Positions 22,891 to 34,339 of a stretch of DNA of 64,000 nt are shown here, one piece after another; the stretch's first letter is position 1; every line of letters begins with the position of its first letter. The stretch covers positions 1-64,000 of the forward strand of contig JAJGOT010000194.1 of NCBI GenBank assembly GCA_022457155.1. Reading direction: 5' to 3'. The notes under the pieces were generated by a model. That model was not told where the DNA came from. It saw nothing but the letters and a program-made list of their open reading frames with translations, and did not search any database. The translations under genes were made by a program, and so were the position numbers. The DNA comes from Cladopsammia gracilis. Its lineage: Eukaryota; Cnidaria; Anthozoa; Scleractinia; Dendrophylliidae.

Positions 22891-23964
22891 TTTTACTCCT
22901 AAGGTTGGGCGAGAACAGTTTACGCTAACCTTAACAGCAGGTGTTAAGGTTATCGTACTGGAAAACTATAAGAGAAAATAATTATACGCTGGATTTTTAT
23001 ATTTTTACACAGCAAAGCAAGCGAAACTAAATAACAATAATTCCCGGCTGTTATCACAATAAACTGTGCAGTAATTTTCAGTAAATCATATTTCTGAGTG
23101 AAAAGAAAGAAGAACAGGCCATCCCGCCAAGTTCTACCAATTCCCTAAATTTGATATACATATTTATTATTTTAAAATGGAAATCAAGCATTTTGGACTC
23201 AGTTGTACTGTAAATTTTCTCTGACCGTATTATTATACTTTATTGTTTGACATAGCATTCTAGAGTACAAATATGCATCAAAACGAGTGCAAATATGATA
23301 TGTTATTACACTCTTCTGACCGCGCGCAAGGAAAACACTTTTACGAGAAGTCTACTGTCGTATAATAATTTATTCGCCTAAACTCGTAATAATACTCAGC
23401 CATATTACACAACTTTTCACCGAATAACCTCATGTATTTTTTATTCTTAGTTTATTGTAAAAACAAGAGGACAGAATAAAGACATTGTTAACAAAATCTC
23501 AGCCCGGGTAGGTTTCTTCAAATTTTGGCCATTCCCAGTCTCAACGTTCTTATATATAATAACAGAGTGACTGTATACATTAAAGTTGAAATGTAGAATT
23601 AACGACAGCGAACGAACCTGAAATCATTCGCGAAATGAAACTCCAAGTTGTCCATAGACACCGGTAACGATAGTAACCAATAAATCCCAGCCATCAGCCT
23701 CGTTTTCAAAACGAGGCTGACATATATGTTGGTATCGTATGCGACCGTGACAAAATCCTCAGGTCCGTAGCCAGTATGAGGCAAACCGAAGCACTTGCCT
23801 CAGTCATTTTTTTTTCGTGGAAAGAAAGATTTCTTTTTGAAGGAGAAAGTAAGACACTACCAGCAAATAACCATGGATATTGCCTTAGTCCTTATTTTTG
23901 TCTGGCTACGGCCCTGATCCTACATGGTGTTACAATTCAATAGGCCATTTCCGAGTTGCCTTTA
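22891..23964. other. Gene-free stretch
   Basis: AT-rich sequence, no supported gene. A 25-bp palindrome CAGCCTCGTTTT / AAAACGAGGCTG lies near 23,695-23,720. Confidence 0.4.
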
Positions 23965-24112
23965 GCCTCTCTATCAAAGCGAGGTTACGTGCGAAACCTT
24001 TCATATGAAAATGAGTTTTCATTCACATGCAAATTAGTTTTATTTGCATGTAAATGAAAACTCATTTTCATATGAAAGGTTTCGCACCTAGCCTCGCTTT
24101 GATAGAGAGGCC
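23965..24112. mobile_element. Foldback MITE
   Basis: The arms GCCTCTCTATCAAAGCGAGG and the following AAACCTTTCATATGAAAATG are mirrored almost perfectly around a short AT-rich loop. No ORF. Confidence 0.85.
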
Positions 24113-26638
24113 ACTTTTTTTGTTCGTTTTTCAATATTTTACAAAATAAAATTTGAGAGTTTTTTGAATTTTGATTTTTGGCACTCTTGGGAGTTTTAAA
24201 GGGTTAATAATTTTCTTATCCTTTTTCTTCCTCTTTGGTGGTATTTTGGGAGCATTTCATGTGTGATTGGGGGTTCTTGCATGTAGCTATAATTAGTACA
24301 GTATTGACAAAACAGAATCCAAGTGTCCCTTAATTTTCTTAACACGTATAAGTTGTTCTTGACTTGGCTCTGTACATAATATATTAGGGGTTTTTTTTAC
24401 GTTCCTATTTAAAGACTTCAACTTATTACTTACGCAAATGCTAATGGCCCATGGAGTGATTTTAGCACTTTTCCCTAAACTCAATGAATAATTCATTCTT
24501 CGCCTTATTGACACACCTGTCGCTCAAGTGTCTGTTGTTGCATGATATCTGTTTGGATAGACATCGCCACGTGATATTAATCAGTGCCAAATTTCATGGT
24601 CTTGCAGTGCAATCTTTCATTTCAATTGAGACCTTGTGTAAACCAGCTACTCCGCCCGGCGTCGAGTATCGTTAGCTATTTTTTTTTTTACCGTTTTACG
24701 TGAAAACTACATTCTACGAAAATTGAAACAGAGTCAAAAGCCTCAAGTTTGGAAGGTAAGAATGGAGTCTTAGTATAGGCTTTTTTCTTATGACAATTCT
24801 AGGTGATTCGTTTTGGTCGATGGTAGTCAGCATGGGGTACTGATTCTAGTCGGATACTGAGGAGATTTAACAGTTTCTTTTCCTTGTTTACTCTGCATAG
24901 TTGTTTTTTTCGGAATGAAAACCGGACTGCGGTCATTTTATTTTTTTAAAAAAAATTAAACCTGGCGAGCAATACTTTTATTTTTCTGTACAAGGCCTAA
25001 TGTTTTAAATTGAAGATGAAATTCTAAGTGCGCGCCTGTTAAAATAAAAGCCCTGCTTCTGCTGTATTTTCCCTCGGTGCGGTTTAGTCTTTGGATGAAA
25101 TCCGAAAGTGAGACCACAAGCTGCTAAGCAATGGTTTCGATCCCGTGGTGCTGTTTATTAATTTTAGAAAAATGTATAAAATGAAATGTGGAGCTTTCTT
25201 TTGAGTTCGAACTTGGACGCCTTTGGGAGCAAAAATGAACGGCAAGACAGGCACAAACTATTAAATAGTAAATGGATATCAGCAGGAATATATATTTTAT
25301 TGTCACTGAAGCGGTAAATGAATGGCAGGCTGATAGTTTGAAGTGTCAAATATTTTTTCACTACAGACTGGCAGGCTCAGAAACAAGGAAAACGACGGAG
25401 GAGCCCCCAGCGTTAAATGAATGAATTATATTTTAATTTAGCCTGCACTGAGCCAACAAATTAGGATTATCGTTTCAAGTCTCCAATCGATGAAACTTTA
25501 ACAAACAAGCGACAAATCGAGCCAAAAAAAGCGGTCATCATCTTTTATTTAAAAACACGGGATCACATTCATTACAAAAATCGTCTTCCAGTGAGCTGTG
25601 GGCAACTACATACAATAAATACAAATAGTGATCGTCAAAAAAAAAAAAACAGCCATTTGCCATTTGCATCCACTGAACGCGTGTTACATAAGATATCCAA
25701 TCTACACAATTCCACTAAAAATGTTTGTTGTATGCCTGACTAGTTAAACTTAATTATTTTCAGTTTCCATTAGCAGATTTGTCATGTTTATCATAACTTT
25801 CATTTGAATTATTCATTTAGCCTGTATAAAAATCAGATTTTAAAAGTGTCAGTCTTGTTTGTTTTTTTTTTCTGTTTTTTCGTCCCAGTTTCTAACCCTA
25901 TGAAATCAAGGCTTGCGCTTTTCTCTATAAGTTTAATATTAGAACATTTGAAGAAACAAAACAACAACAAAACACAGATCTTGAAATCATAGCTTCCCGA
26001 GTATTTGTACGAAAAATTGCCAAAGGCAATAAATCATGATAATTACTCGAAATGTAGGGAAAAAATAACTTGCAGAATTATGAACGGATACATTAGGTGC
26101 TGCCGTATTATTGGATAACGGTGAAAAAAATGTAATTAAAGCTTTTAAGGGGCTCTTTCCTGTTAGTGGCAATATCAAGTAACAGAGTGTTTCCGTAAGA
26201 AGGAAATTTGATTTGATCAAATTCATATTGGGTATTGATAACGGATGCATGTGTGAACAAGTGCACAAGTTTCTCAGAAAAAAGAAAATAAAACCAACAA
26301 TAACGTTATTTTTATAAAGAAAGTTATTTAGGGACATGTTCAGGGCTGCTCACCATTTGGGATGACCGTGTTAAATAATGGAAAATTTTTTTCCAAAATC
26401 AGCATTCGGTCGAAACAACCGAAAGAAATGTCGCTTGCCATTTACAACTGATACGTTTTCCTGTTTTTGTGTTCCCCTTGTTAAAGGATTGGAACCGGAG
26501 GAAATAATCACTGAATATTTCGGTTCGTTCATATCAACTGGGATGAAAGGACTACCGCAGAACGGACTCCACAATTTCTAAAAATGAACTGTTCCATTTG
26601 TTTTCAAGCCGAAATTTCGGGGATTTTTGTTAAATGGC
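24113..26638. other. Gene-free stretch
   Basis: AT-rich sequence without splice-consistent coding signal. The open frames on both strands have low-complexity or hydrophobic chance composition. Poly(A/T) runs lie near 24,393, 24,680 and 25,640. Confidence 0.4.
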
Positions 26639-26930
26639 ATAAGCACCCCATGAAAGGTCATCAACAGCGCAGGTTATGTTTCAACCAATATTCAGAGTTA
26701 TTGCGAACAGTAGAAAAGCTTTTAAGCGTTTAAAAGTGAATGCACTTGTTTACAAATTACGCACTGTTGTGTCAGCAACAATAAGCTCCCCATGAAAGGT
26801 CATCATAAACACGCAGGTTATGTTTTAACCAATATTCAGAGTTATCAGGAACAGTATAAAAGCTTTTAAGCTTTTAAAAGTAAATGCACTTGTTTACAAA
26901 ATACGAACTGTTCGGTCTCAGCAACAATAA
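26639..26930 (+). repeat. Two tandem copies of a 142-bp unit
   Basis: Both copies start ATAAGC and share CCCATGAAAGGTCAT, CAGGTTATGTTT and AGCTTTTAAGC. The second begins at 26,781. The copies have diverged by scattered substitutions and small indels. Confidence 0.85.
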
Positions 26931-27009
26931 CTTTATCTCGTAAATGAAAATTTAAACACACGTAAAAACTGTACCTGAGAATGTTAGGGATTTTTAAGGA
27001 TTTTGATAA

Positions 27010-27288
27010 GTTATATATATATATACCTGGATTTTTGAAAAGGTGATCAACGAAAATTACAGCAATTTCACTACAACTAGCCCAAACAAGGGTTTTTATG
27101 AACCCAATCAGCCCGAAAATCACAGAGAAGAGAGGGAAGATGGGAAAGGTTGCGTGGGCGAGAGAAGAAAACACTCTGTAATTTTCGGGCTGATTGGGGT
27201 CATAAAAACCGTTTTTTGGCTATTTCTAGTGAAATTGCTGTAATTTTCGTTGACCACCTTTTCAAAAATCCAGGTATATATATATATA
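27010..27288. mobile_element. Inverted-repeat element with TA-rich ends
   Basis: Arms of about 115 bp (27,010-27,127 and 27,174-27,288) share ATACCTGGATTTTTGAAAAG and CCAATCAGCCCGAAAAT in inverted orientation. The loop is about 50 bp. A T-run and G-run (27,290-27,325) follow directly. Confidence 0.8.
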
Positions 27289-27741
27289 TGTTTTTTTTTT
27301 TTTTTGGGGGGGGGGGGGGGGAGGAGGGGGGAGACTCGAGTGATGTGAAATACTGATTCGACCACAGGGGAGATTATGTTCACTATGATATTTGTATGCC
27401 TTCGTATTAGCACCATTATCTAAAACCTAATTAGCGGTTTGAACTTCATAACATCGCCTTCCCCACTTTAATGAGACCACCTGGCAGTTTTTTTTTAATG
27501 TTTTTGTAAATTGAGCTCTGGCAGACACAAATTGACACTCCATCTGGAAAGAGCACCTTCAAGTTAGCAAGCCTCAGACTTATTTCTCAGCTGATTACTT
27601 GCCTACTTCTTATACAAGCAATCGCTAACACCATGCATGCAGTGTACAACTGTAAAAATTCACTGACCAAAATCTTCACGTCCAAACAAGATATAATAAC
27701 GTTCTAAATTAATGACGAGAACACAAAGGAAATCACTGAGA

Positions 27742-27922
27742 CCCTGCCAGGGGGGATCCCCTGTCGCTTGTCTGAATTTTATAATGTCTCGTGTCGGTGT
27801 TTTATCAATGTTTCACGTTGCTGTTGGAAATTGAAAGAACATTTGTCTTTTGTCGCGATTTCATTTTACGTGCTGTCGCTACTTTTTGGGTCATGTCGCC
27901 TGTCGGAATTTACCCTGGCAGG
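27742..27922. mobile_element. Possible MITE with CCCTGCCAGGG ends
   Basis: CCCTGCCAGGG near 27,742-27,752 and CCCTGGCAGGG near 27,913-27,923 are mutual complements. Inside, TGTCGC/TGTCGG words recur. Decayed. Confidence 0.4.
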
Positions 27923-28036
27923 GCCTCATCACTACCGTGAAGGAGTCTAAATTTGCATAGAGTTGGACGAAATTATTCCTTCGTTTTCTCCCCATTTAAT
28001 GGTTATTTTGAGAAGCTTTATCAAACACTCGAAAGA

Positions 28037-28150
28037 GTGTTTCATAAGATATCCAAACACCTCGAAGTGGGTCAAAAAAAAAACTCGGCTGCGCCTCGTT
28101 TTCCAATCAACCCACTTCTCGGCCGGTGTTTGGATATACTGATGAAACAC
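28037..28150. mobile_element. Foldback element
   Basis: The arms share TATCCAAACACC and CGAAGTGGG in inverted orientation, outer ends GTGTTTCAT / ATGAAACAC. A loop of about 35 bp contains an A-run. Confidence 0.75.
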
Positions 28151-29074
28151 TGATATATTACGTTTCTAAAATTTTCAAGATGTTGCTCATTTGAAGGTGC
28201 TCTACTTTCGAGCAGTATCAATTGTTGAAACATTCTAAAACAAAAATTTCTAAACTAAAAATGAAGTTATAATAGCTAATAATCTAGTCCTTAGCTTTCA
28301 GGGTACGAAAGTTAATTTTACATACGCACAGGCGACAAACCTTTTATTGATACAGCTGGAGTTTGCTTTTATTCGGTTTTTTTTTTGGCCTGCGTAAATA
28401 ATATCGTACTCAATTTACATATCTTGAAAGCTTCATCATATTTTAAGTTTATTGGAAATTCCAAATATTAAAACGTTATTACCGGCTTTGAAGCCCACCT
28501 TCATGTCTCAAATTTGAACAGAAAAGTATTTCACCTGGCATGTTATCTGAAGTTTTAATTAGTTTTATTTTTAAGTTTTAATTTTTCAATATTTCAAATT
28601 TTATAATCTAGGAAAGTATTCGTCTCGATACTTGGGCTTTCCCCACACAAACACTGCATTTCTCGCGCTGTTTGACTCCTTTTAAAAATGGGGGATTTTA
28701 CTGCAAATTTAATAATAAAGGTTTATTTTTCAATAACAGGATCAGCAATCAATATTTTTCCTAATTGTTTACAGTTATATTTATTATCTAGAACATTCCA
28801 GATTTATTATATATATTTATACAAACAAACAAACAAACAAACAATATCAAGTAATATGTGATCTAAATTTCTCTGAGTCGTGTCTTCCCGTTTAAAAATT
28901 TTGTTTATGAACTTCCTTGTTATATTTTAAAATTATATTATTATGATCATTACCCACTGGAAATGAGTGCTTCAAAACTAATAAAAACATAAAATTAAAC
29001 ATCCTTAGGGTAACTAAACGAGGAAATTGAAATCAGTGTAGATAGTCCTCGATTTTCTGCATCCAATATATGTT
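28151..29074. other. Gene-free stretch
   Basis: AT-rich sequence, no supported gene. A short ACAA microsatellite lies at about 28,822-28,845. Confidence 0.4.
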
Positions 29075-29470
29075 TCGTGATCAGGGCCTTTTAAAGGGAC
29101 ACCGGTCCGCCAAAATAACAAAATTTTGCTTACTTAATTTCCATCTTATATCGCCAAATATACAACAAAATTGGATGAAAAGGTTCTACAGATCAAAACA
29201 AAAGCATTAGTTTGGAGAAAAAGTGTAGGATTGCAAGGATGGAATTAAAGTGGATTACAGTTCATCAAATTTGATTTCGTGACGGGCGGTCAAGAAATCG
29301 GCAAAATTACAATTCTGGTTGAATTCTTTCCCTTTAGTACATATTTCTTCGCTTTCATCGCTTTTGGCGATGTTTTTTCCTATTTCAAGACTAATAAAGC
29401 AAGTTTAAAGCAAGCTCCTGGCCATAATCATGAAAACACGATATATCAGCAGGGAAAGTGCATCGAATAG
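29075..29470 (+). repeat. Interspersed repeat, uninterrupted copy
   Basis: About 400 bp from TTTTAAAGGGACACCGG through TATATCGCCAAATAT to GAAAACACGATATATCAG. It is similar in order to 50,230-51,190, where the same family carries two nested insertions. This copy therefore serves as the unfilled reference for both. Family not recognised. Confidence 0.7.
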
Positions 29471-29940
29471 CTTTTTAAAATAATGCACTGTGAACGGGAT
29501 TTTCGAGGAAACGTGATTATAGGCAGCTGATAAGTTTTCCGAGTGAGTGAATTGCCTACACAGTTTTTCTTAGCAATTTAAATAGCATTTTTGATCTCTC
29601 CACTGATTGCAAGACATTTTTTCCTGTGCATTACCGAAAACTACCGCATGTCAAAGATGGGTTTTTTGAAGCAAACATACTCCGTGCTTTGCCGCAGGAA
29701 AACAAAACAAAAGCGTTTTTCCAAGCTTGTTGTCGATGGAACCATCAACAGTCTGAACTGCATCTTAAGCGATGACGTTACAATATGAGTGTCGAGCGAT
29801 GACTTAATAATGTCGATATAAAAAGGAATGCCGAGTATCGGCAAATATCTTAACTGGTAGCTTCATGCTTTAAAAAAAGCCCTATCGTCCCACCCTTATC
29901 GTCAACCTAACATTCCAATTGTTTTCCACAGACTAACACC

Positions 29941-30244
29941 ATGGAGAACCTGACAAATCTTGCAGATGAAGCAAGTGAAAGATCTAACAAAACTTCCGTC
30001 AACGATGACTCAGAAAAACACGATGATTGGACTCCAATGACATTATTCATAGCAGTTTTTCTCTCGTTCCTTGTTTTACTCACCACAGCCGGGAACCTTG
30101 TGGTATGCCGTCTTGTCTGGGTTTGTCGACGCATGCATATTACGTCCTTTTATTTTGTGGTCAGCATGTCGCTTTCTGATTTCCTCATGGGCGTGTTAGT
30201 CATCCCTATGAGCTTGGCATATCATATCACCTTCCAAACAACAG
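29941..30244 (+). CDS. Class A (rhodopsin-like) GPCR, exon 1
   Basis: ATG in good context (ACACCATGG), 14 bp after a CCACAG acceptor that may end a 5' UTR intron. It encodes residues 1-101: an extracellular tail with N-glycosylation sites NLT (3) and NKT (16), TM1 with GNLVV (Asn 52, position 1.50), and TM2 with SLSDFLMGVLVIP (Asp 80, position 2.50). Donor ACAG|GTAACC, phase 1. With exon 2 (31,314-32,047) the protein is 345 residues, a normal complete length. The TM2 pattern most resembles biogenic-amine receptors, which sense small ligands at the plasma membrane and signal through G proteins. Confidence 0.92.
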
Positions 30245-30423
30245 GTAACCAAACTGCCAAGACTTAAAATGATATCAACGTTTGCAAGCTTCGTAGAATT
30301 CCCTAAAACAAACAACACCACAGGAAAGTACGGCGAAAGCGCTTTTATATTTGATTCGTTACAGTCGGGGATTTTATCAAAGACTCGAAAGTTAAACACA
30401 CATACGAAAACTCATGGAAGGTT

Positions 30424-30512
30424 TATATATAACAACTGTTATATATAACTGTTATATATGTTATATATATATGTTATATATATACTGTTATATATATTAT
30501 ATAACAGTTTAA
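30424..30512. repeat. AT-rich TATATAACTGT repeat
   Basis: Short palindromic TATATA and CTGTTATAT words repeated within the GPCR intron, just before the inverted-repeat element at 30,531. Confidence 0.7.
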
Positions 30513-30530
30513 TGATATTGAATATGAGTA

Positions 30531-30889
30531 TACAGTAAACGCTCTTAAGAAGGATACCCCCTTTTTCATTTTTCTGTTAGCCCCTGAAGAAGGTTTGTTT
30601 TCAAACCGAAATATTGGGCAAATTCGTTTAAATATAAATTTTGTTTTATTCTTTTATTTACTCCTTCATCGCCTTGCCGTAAGGATCAGTTTGCCTTTTT
30701 CTGATTTTACCCCCTGTAAGCCAGACACATCTCTAAGACGGACATTAATTATTGGCTGGCTCTGTCCGAATTTCACTGGTTCGTGTGTAACTGAACTCTC
30801 TAAATGGTGGACACCTCTTTAAGGTGAACAGCTAGAGCTGTTCCCGAGGGTGACCCGAGGGTGCCTGACTTAGACAGAGTTTCACTGTA
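30531..30889. mobile_element. TA-flanked inverted-repeat element in the GPCR intron
   Basis: The left end TACAGTAAACGCTCTTAAG and the right end, read inverted as TACAGTGAAACTCTGTCTAAG, are related. Ends of this kind resemble pogo/Tigger MITEs. The interior includes a hammerhead motif and AGACGGACATT. Confidence 0.5.
30577..30622 (+). ncRNA. Minimal hammerhead ribozyme motif
   Basis: The core CTGAAGA (30,584-30,590) fits CUGANGA. Stem II GGTTTG-TTTT-CAAACC (30,592-30,607) is perfect. GAAA follows at 30,608-30,611, then a two-base helix III without a loop, and U-H at 30,614-30,615. Stem I pairs GCCC (30,580-30,583) with GGGC (30,616-30,619). Loopless helix III matches the minimalist hammerheads of Penelope-like elements, proposed to act as dimers (published knowledge). 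Confidence 0.65.
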
Positions 30890-31313
30890 TACCAAACCGC
30901 GCGCTCAACTGGCTACACAAACTCACCTCCAGATCTCTCCAGGCATTGTTCTGGATTTCGCGCAAGGTTTTGTTTGTATCTGTCAGAAAAAAAAGGAGTA
31001 TGAATTTTCGGCTGGTTATCCACTGGTTTGGTATATACTAAAACAATTATTTACTTCAGTGTCGGTGAAGAGTAGATATTTACCTCCACTTTGCTAACTG
31101 GATGTGACACAGAGTCATGTTGCAAGTTGCGCGGTATTTCTTTTTTTGCACTATGTCGTTACAACAGAGCTTACAACAGAGTTAAGTGAAACACCACAGA
31201 CGTGCTGAACTTGAATTCCAAAAATTTTCTTTTTCAAACAAATTCACAAACATTTTAATGTAAACCTGATCAAACCATAATAAACGTAGCTAAAACTTTC
31301 TTCATTCCTGTAG

Positions 31314-32047
31314 GCCGATGGATTTTTGGCTCGTTCTCCTGCGATCTATGGCTATTCCTCAACTTCATTCTGTGTAGCGCCTCCATTTACAACCTGTGTG
31401 TGGTCAGCGGAGACCGATACCTTGCAGTGACGTCACCATTAAAGTACGTGTCGCAGATGAGTAACCGTAGAGTCAAGCAAATCATTGGAATCTCCTGGTG
31501 CTGCGCATCGATTTTGGCTGGTTTTCTAACTTACGGTATAAATGCTTCCAAGGATAACACCGACAACTGCTCGATTTGGGGTTTGCGTTACGAATACTTA
31601 GTCGTTTTGGCCGTAGCTGGATATATTCTGCCAGTGTTATTTATTGTGTTTGTGAACGGCAAAGTCTTCGTAATTGCTCGTTCCCATATGAACAGAATTC
31701 ACGCACAAGAGTTTTCTCTCGCTTCTTGTTCGGTTAACCCCGAGGCTGTCAGCACTGCATCACAGCAAGGAGCAACAACGAAAAACAGCCAGAGACCTTC
31801 AAGATCGAGAATTAAACAGGAGATAAGGATATTCAAAACGTTTGTTATTGTGACATGCGCTTTCTTGTTTTCCTGGACTCCATTTGTTGTCATCCTTTCG
31901 ATGGATTCAATTTTTAACGTACCGACACTTATCAGACATTCATCGATTATCCTTTTATATTGCAACAGCGCTCTGAATCCATTCATATACGGTTTCTTTA
32001 ATGCTGAATTTAGAAAAGCTTTATCTCAAAGCTTAGGTTGTAAGTAA
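31314..32047 (+). CDS. Class A (rhodopsin-like) GPCR, exon 2
   Basis: Starts after TTCCTGTAG and completes the split Gly codon (residue 102). It encodes the GRWIFGSFSC loop (Cys 111, position 3.25), TM3 with GDRY (Asp 135, 3.49), an ECL2 Cys in DNCSIW, TM4-TM5, a polar third loop of about 50 residues, TM6 with FLFSWTPF (Trp 6.48, Pro 6.50) and TM7 with NSALNPFIYG. The short tail ends with Cys. Position 3.32, where amine receptors keep Asp, is Asn 118, so binding of classical amines is doubtful. Ligand unknown. A possible poly(A) signal AATAAA lies at 32,507. Confidence 0.92.
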
Positions 32048-32631
32048 TTTCGCAATAACATAGATTAAAAGCTACGCGCACTCTAATTGGCTAAAAGTCC
32101 ATGTTTAATCTTGCTTTCTTCATGCGTGTCGCATGAAAAAAATATTTAGTGAATAGACAGCTGTAAATTATATAAGAATGTAGACGACTGCTTTTAAAAT
32201 TACAGAAAGACCAAACAGCGAAACAGTATAAAGTTTCCTAAACTCGATTTATTTTAGTTTTCGCAGTTCTACCTTTGAGTTCTATTCCGTGAAGTTTATG
32301 AAGACCTAAACACAGGGCCGGAACATGTGTAATATTGACATAAAACACGATATGGCATTCAAGAAGATAAGGGAAATGTATAAAAAAGCACTGTTTTTTG
32401 CCTTGTTATTTGAGTATACGTCGAAAACCATCTGCACGGTGCTTTTTTAAATTGATCAAAAATAATATAAGTTTGAGCAGTGATTATGATGCATCTAAAG
32501 TGTGAAAATAAACGGTAAAGTCGTACACGGTTCCCTTTGCTAAAGCGTATCACTAAGCGCTAGCAGTAGACATCGGTTTTTGAATATCTTTACGGTTGTC
32601 AACTTACCTAGTCAACTCAGTTGATAAGTGC
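32048..32631. other. 3' flank of the GPCR gene
   Basis: AT-rich sequence without a supported gene. It probably includes the GPCR 3' UTR, up to an AATAAA at 32,507-32,512. Confidence 0.45.
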
Positions 32632-32830
32632 AGTTAGTCTCCCACGCAGCCGTTATCTGTCTCGTCACGCAATGCTCCTCCCCACTAACGGCTGCTCAAA
32701 CCTGGACCACATACCTTTCACGATTTAAGCCAATCACAGTTGCAGTGCCATTTTCGGAACTTGCTCGCGCCAAATTCTCTACGCGTGACTCGTCCAATCA
32801 TAGCCTGCGTTTTATCGTTGACTACGTTGG

Positions 32831-33130
32831 ATGGCGACGCTGAATGAAGGTTTTCGTGCAGTGTCGTCAATGTTTAAAATACCCGATCTAAATGTTCACC
32901 AGGAGCAGGCCATTCGTAAAATTATTATTGACAAGGAATACTTATTTGTTGACTTGCGGACGGGCTTCGGAAAATCATTAATCTTCCAAGCTCTCCAGCT
33001 CGTGTTTGGCCATGTTTCCGAACAGACGGGTCACATCATTGTCGTGGTCTCACCTTTGGTTCGAAGATCGAGAAAGGCGAATATTCTGTCATGTGTGGCT
33101 CAACAGAAGCGTGGTTGTTATAAAAGATGA
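32831..33130 (+). pseudogene. RecQ-family helicase N-terminal fragment
   Basis: ATG in strong context (TTGGATGGCGAC) starts a 99-codon frame. LNVHQEQAI resembles the Q/0 motif, LRTGFGKSLIFQ is a Walker A (motif I) box, and IIVVVSPL is motif Ia. Around 33,067 the similarity moves to another frame (GEYSVMCGSTEAWLL), a piece normally found further along in RecQ proteins, so the gene has an internal deletion and frameshift. The DEAH box and C-terminal helicase lobe are absent. DNA unwinding is therefore not expected. Confidence 0.7.
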
Positions 33131-33564
33131 CAGGCATAGCACAAATCCTGCTTGTCGCTAAAAACATTTTAGCCCAGCTTTAGAATAAGTCTACCCCAAG
33201 TACGTGCCTTAGAGATTTTTCCTTTTAGACCAAAATAAAGATATAACGGGACTGTTGTTCTAAATGTTTTGAAAATGTTGTCGTTTCTTTGATCTGAGGA
33301 AAAAATCTCTAGCTGTGATACTGACAGGAGGAATTTCCAGAGCCGTTGGATTATTTAGTTATGCCGTCGTTTATTTGCTAGCTCTTGGCATAACAATGGA
33401 GTTTTTTTGGCTCATTTTGAAAAAGTTGCAAGATAAAAAGGAATTATTTCCTGCTTAGGATCAGTTCATTACTCATTCCGTGATTTAATGTGAGCGTGAT
33501 GATACATGATTGGTTCGCTGAATTAATCGCAAACACAATAGACAAGGCATGTGGTCCAGAGAGC

Positions 33565-34088
33565 CGTTTCTCGAAAGACCCGGTAATTACCGGGCCCGGA
33601 AAGCTGTTTTATTTTCATTGAAGATCGAGGTTTCAAAAAAGTTTTGCAAATAATACGATAAAACTATCAGTTAGCAAAACAAAATGGACTGGTTTGCACA
33701 GGGAGCAGAGGAGCCAAATTTGACCTAATACGGTTAATACGCGTTCCATCTTTGAGCTTTATACGCGTGCTGTGTCTTGCGTTATTCGATCTGTTGTTTT
33801 CGAGAGACCCCAAGCGTAATCGGGCTGCGTAACGATTTTGTGGCGCCCACAGTCAGCAATTTGCGGTTACCCAACGGAAAGTTCCGATTACGCTTGGGGT
33901 CCCGCTGGGGCGAAAACCAGACTCGTAAACAACAGATCGAAGATCTAACGCGTAAAGGTCACATTTGGCTCCTCTGCTCCCTGTGGGTTTGTTCGCTAGG
34001 ACCCGCGCTTTTATTCTTCAGATTCTGATTTCAATATTATTTTGGCTTCAGGCCCGAAAAGTTACCGGGAGTTTCGAGAAACGGGCCT
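33565..34088. mobile_element. Second-level nested inverted repeat
   Basis: GCCGTTTCTCGAAAGACCCGG at the left is mirrored by TTTCGAGAAACGGGC at the right, with TTACCGGG blocks inside. It encloses a third inverted repeat, 33,697-33,987. Confidence 0.7.
33697..33987. mobile_element. Third-level nested inverted repeat
   Basis: CAGGGAGCAGAGGAGCCAAA and TTTGGCTCCTCTGCTCCCTG are exact complements at the two ends. Inside, CCCCAAGCGTAATCGG pairs with CCGATTACGCTTGGGG. Confidence 0.8.
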
Positions 34089-34162
34089 CAGGTTTGAGCA
34101 GCCGTTCGTGAAGAGGAGCATTGCGTGACGGGACAAATAACGGCTGCGTGGGAGACTACAGT

Positions 34163-34339
34163 GCAGTGTGCCGCCATGATTCGCGTGTCACATTCGCCAG
34201 ACATGATTCGCTCACCATGATTTGTCCATTGTCAAGAAATGGTGAAACATTTTTCCGTATATATCAAAGAAATAAAAACGCGCCGAGTGCATTATTGAGT
34301 TATATAAGCACGCGGGAATTTTAAAGAACACGAGAGAAT
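34163..34339. other. Spacer with AACGCGCCGAGTGCATTATT word
   Basis: The sequence from AAAACGCGCCGAGTGC to GAACACGAGAGA is shared with the palindrome cluster at 35,450-36,085, so it is probably a fragment of the same family. Confidence 0.5.

Larger units (their letters stand above)
32632..34162 (+). mobile_element. Inverted-repeat element carrying a RecQ-like helicase remnant
   Basis: The 75-bp ends are inverted copies: GTCTCCCACGCAGCCGTTAT near 32,637 is mirrored near 34,135-34,155, and the similarity continues through GCAATGCTCCTC to TTTGAGCAG. The 1.53-kb element contains a broken RecQ-type helicase frame and a further nested inverted repeat. No recognised transposase. Confidence 0.75.

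Noticed and set aside
26371..26581. Overlapping 67-codon frames on both strands
   Set aside because: Neither has splice context, similarity or neighbouring support; mutual openness is expected by chance at this size.
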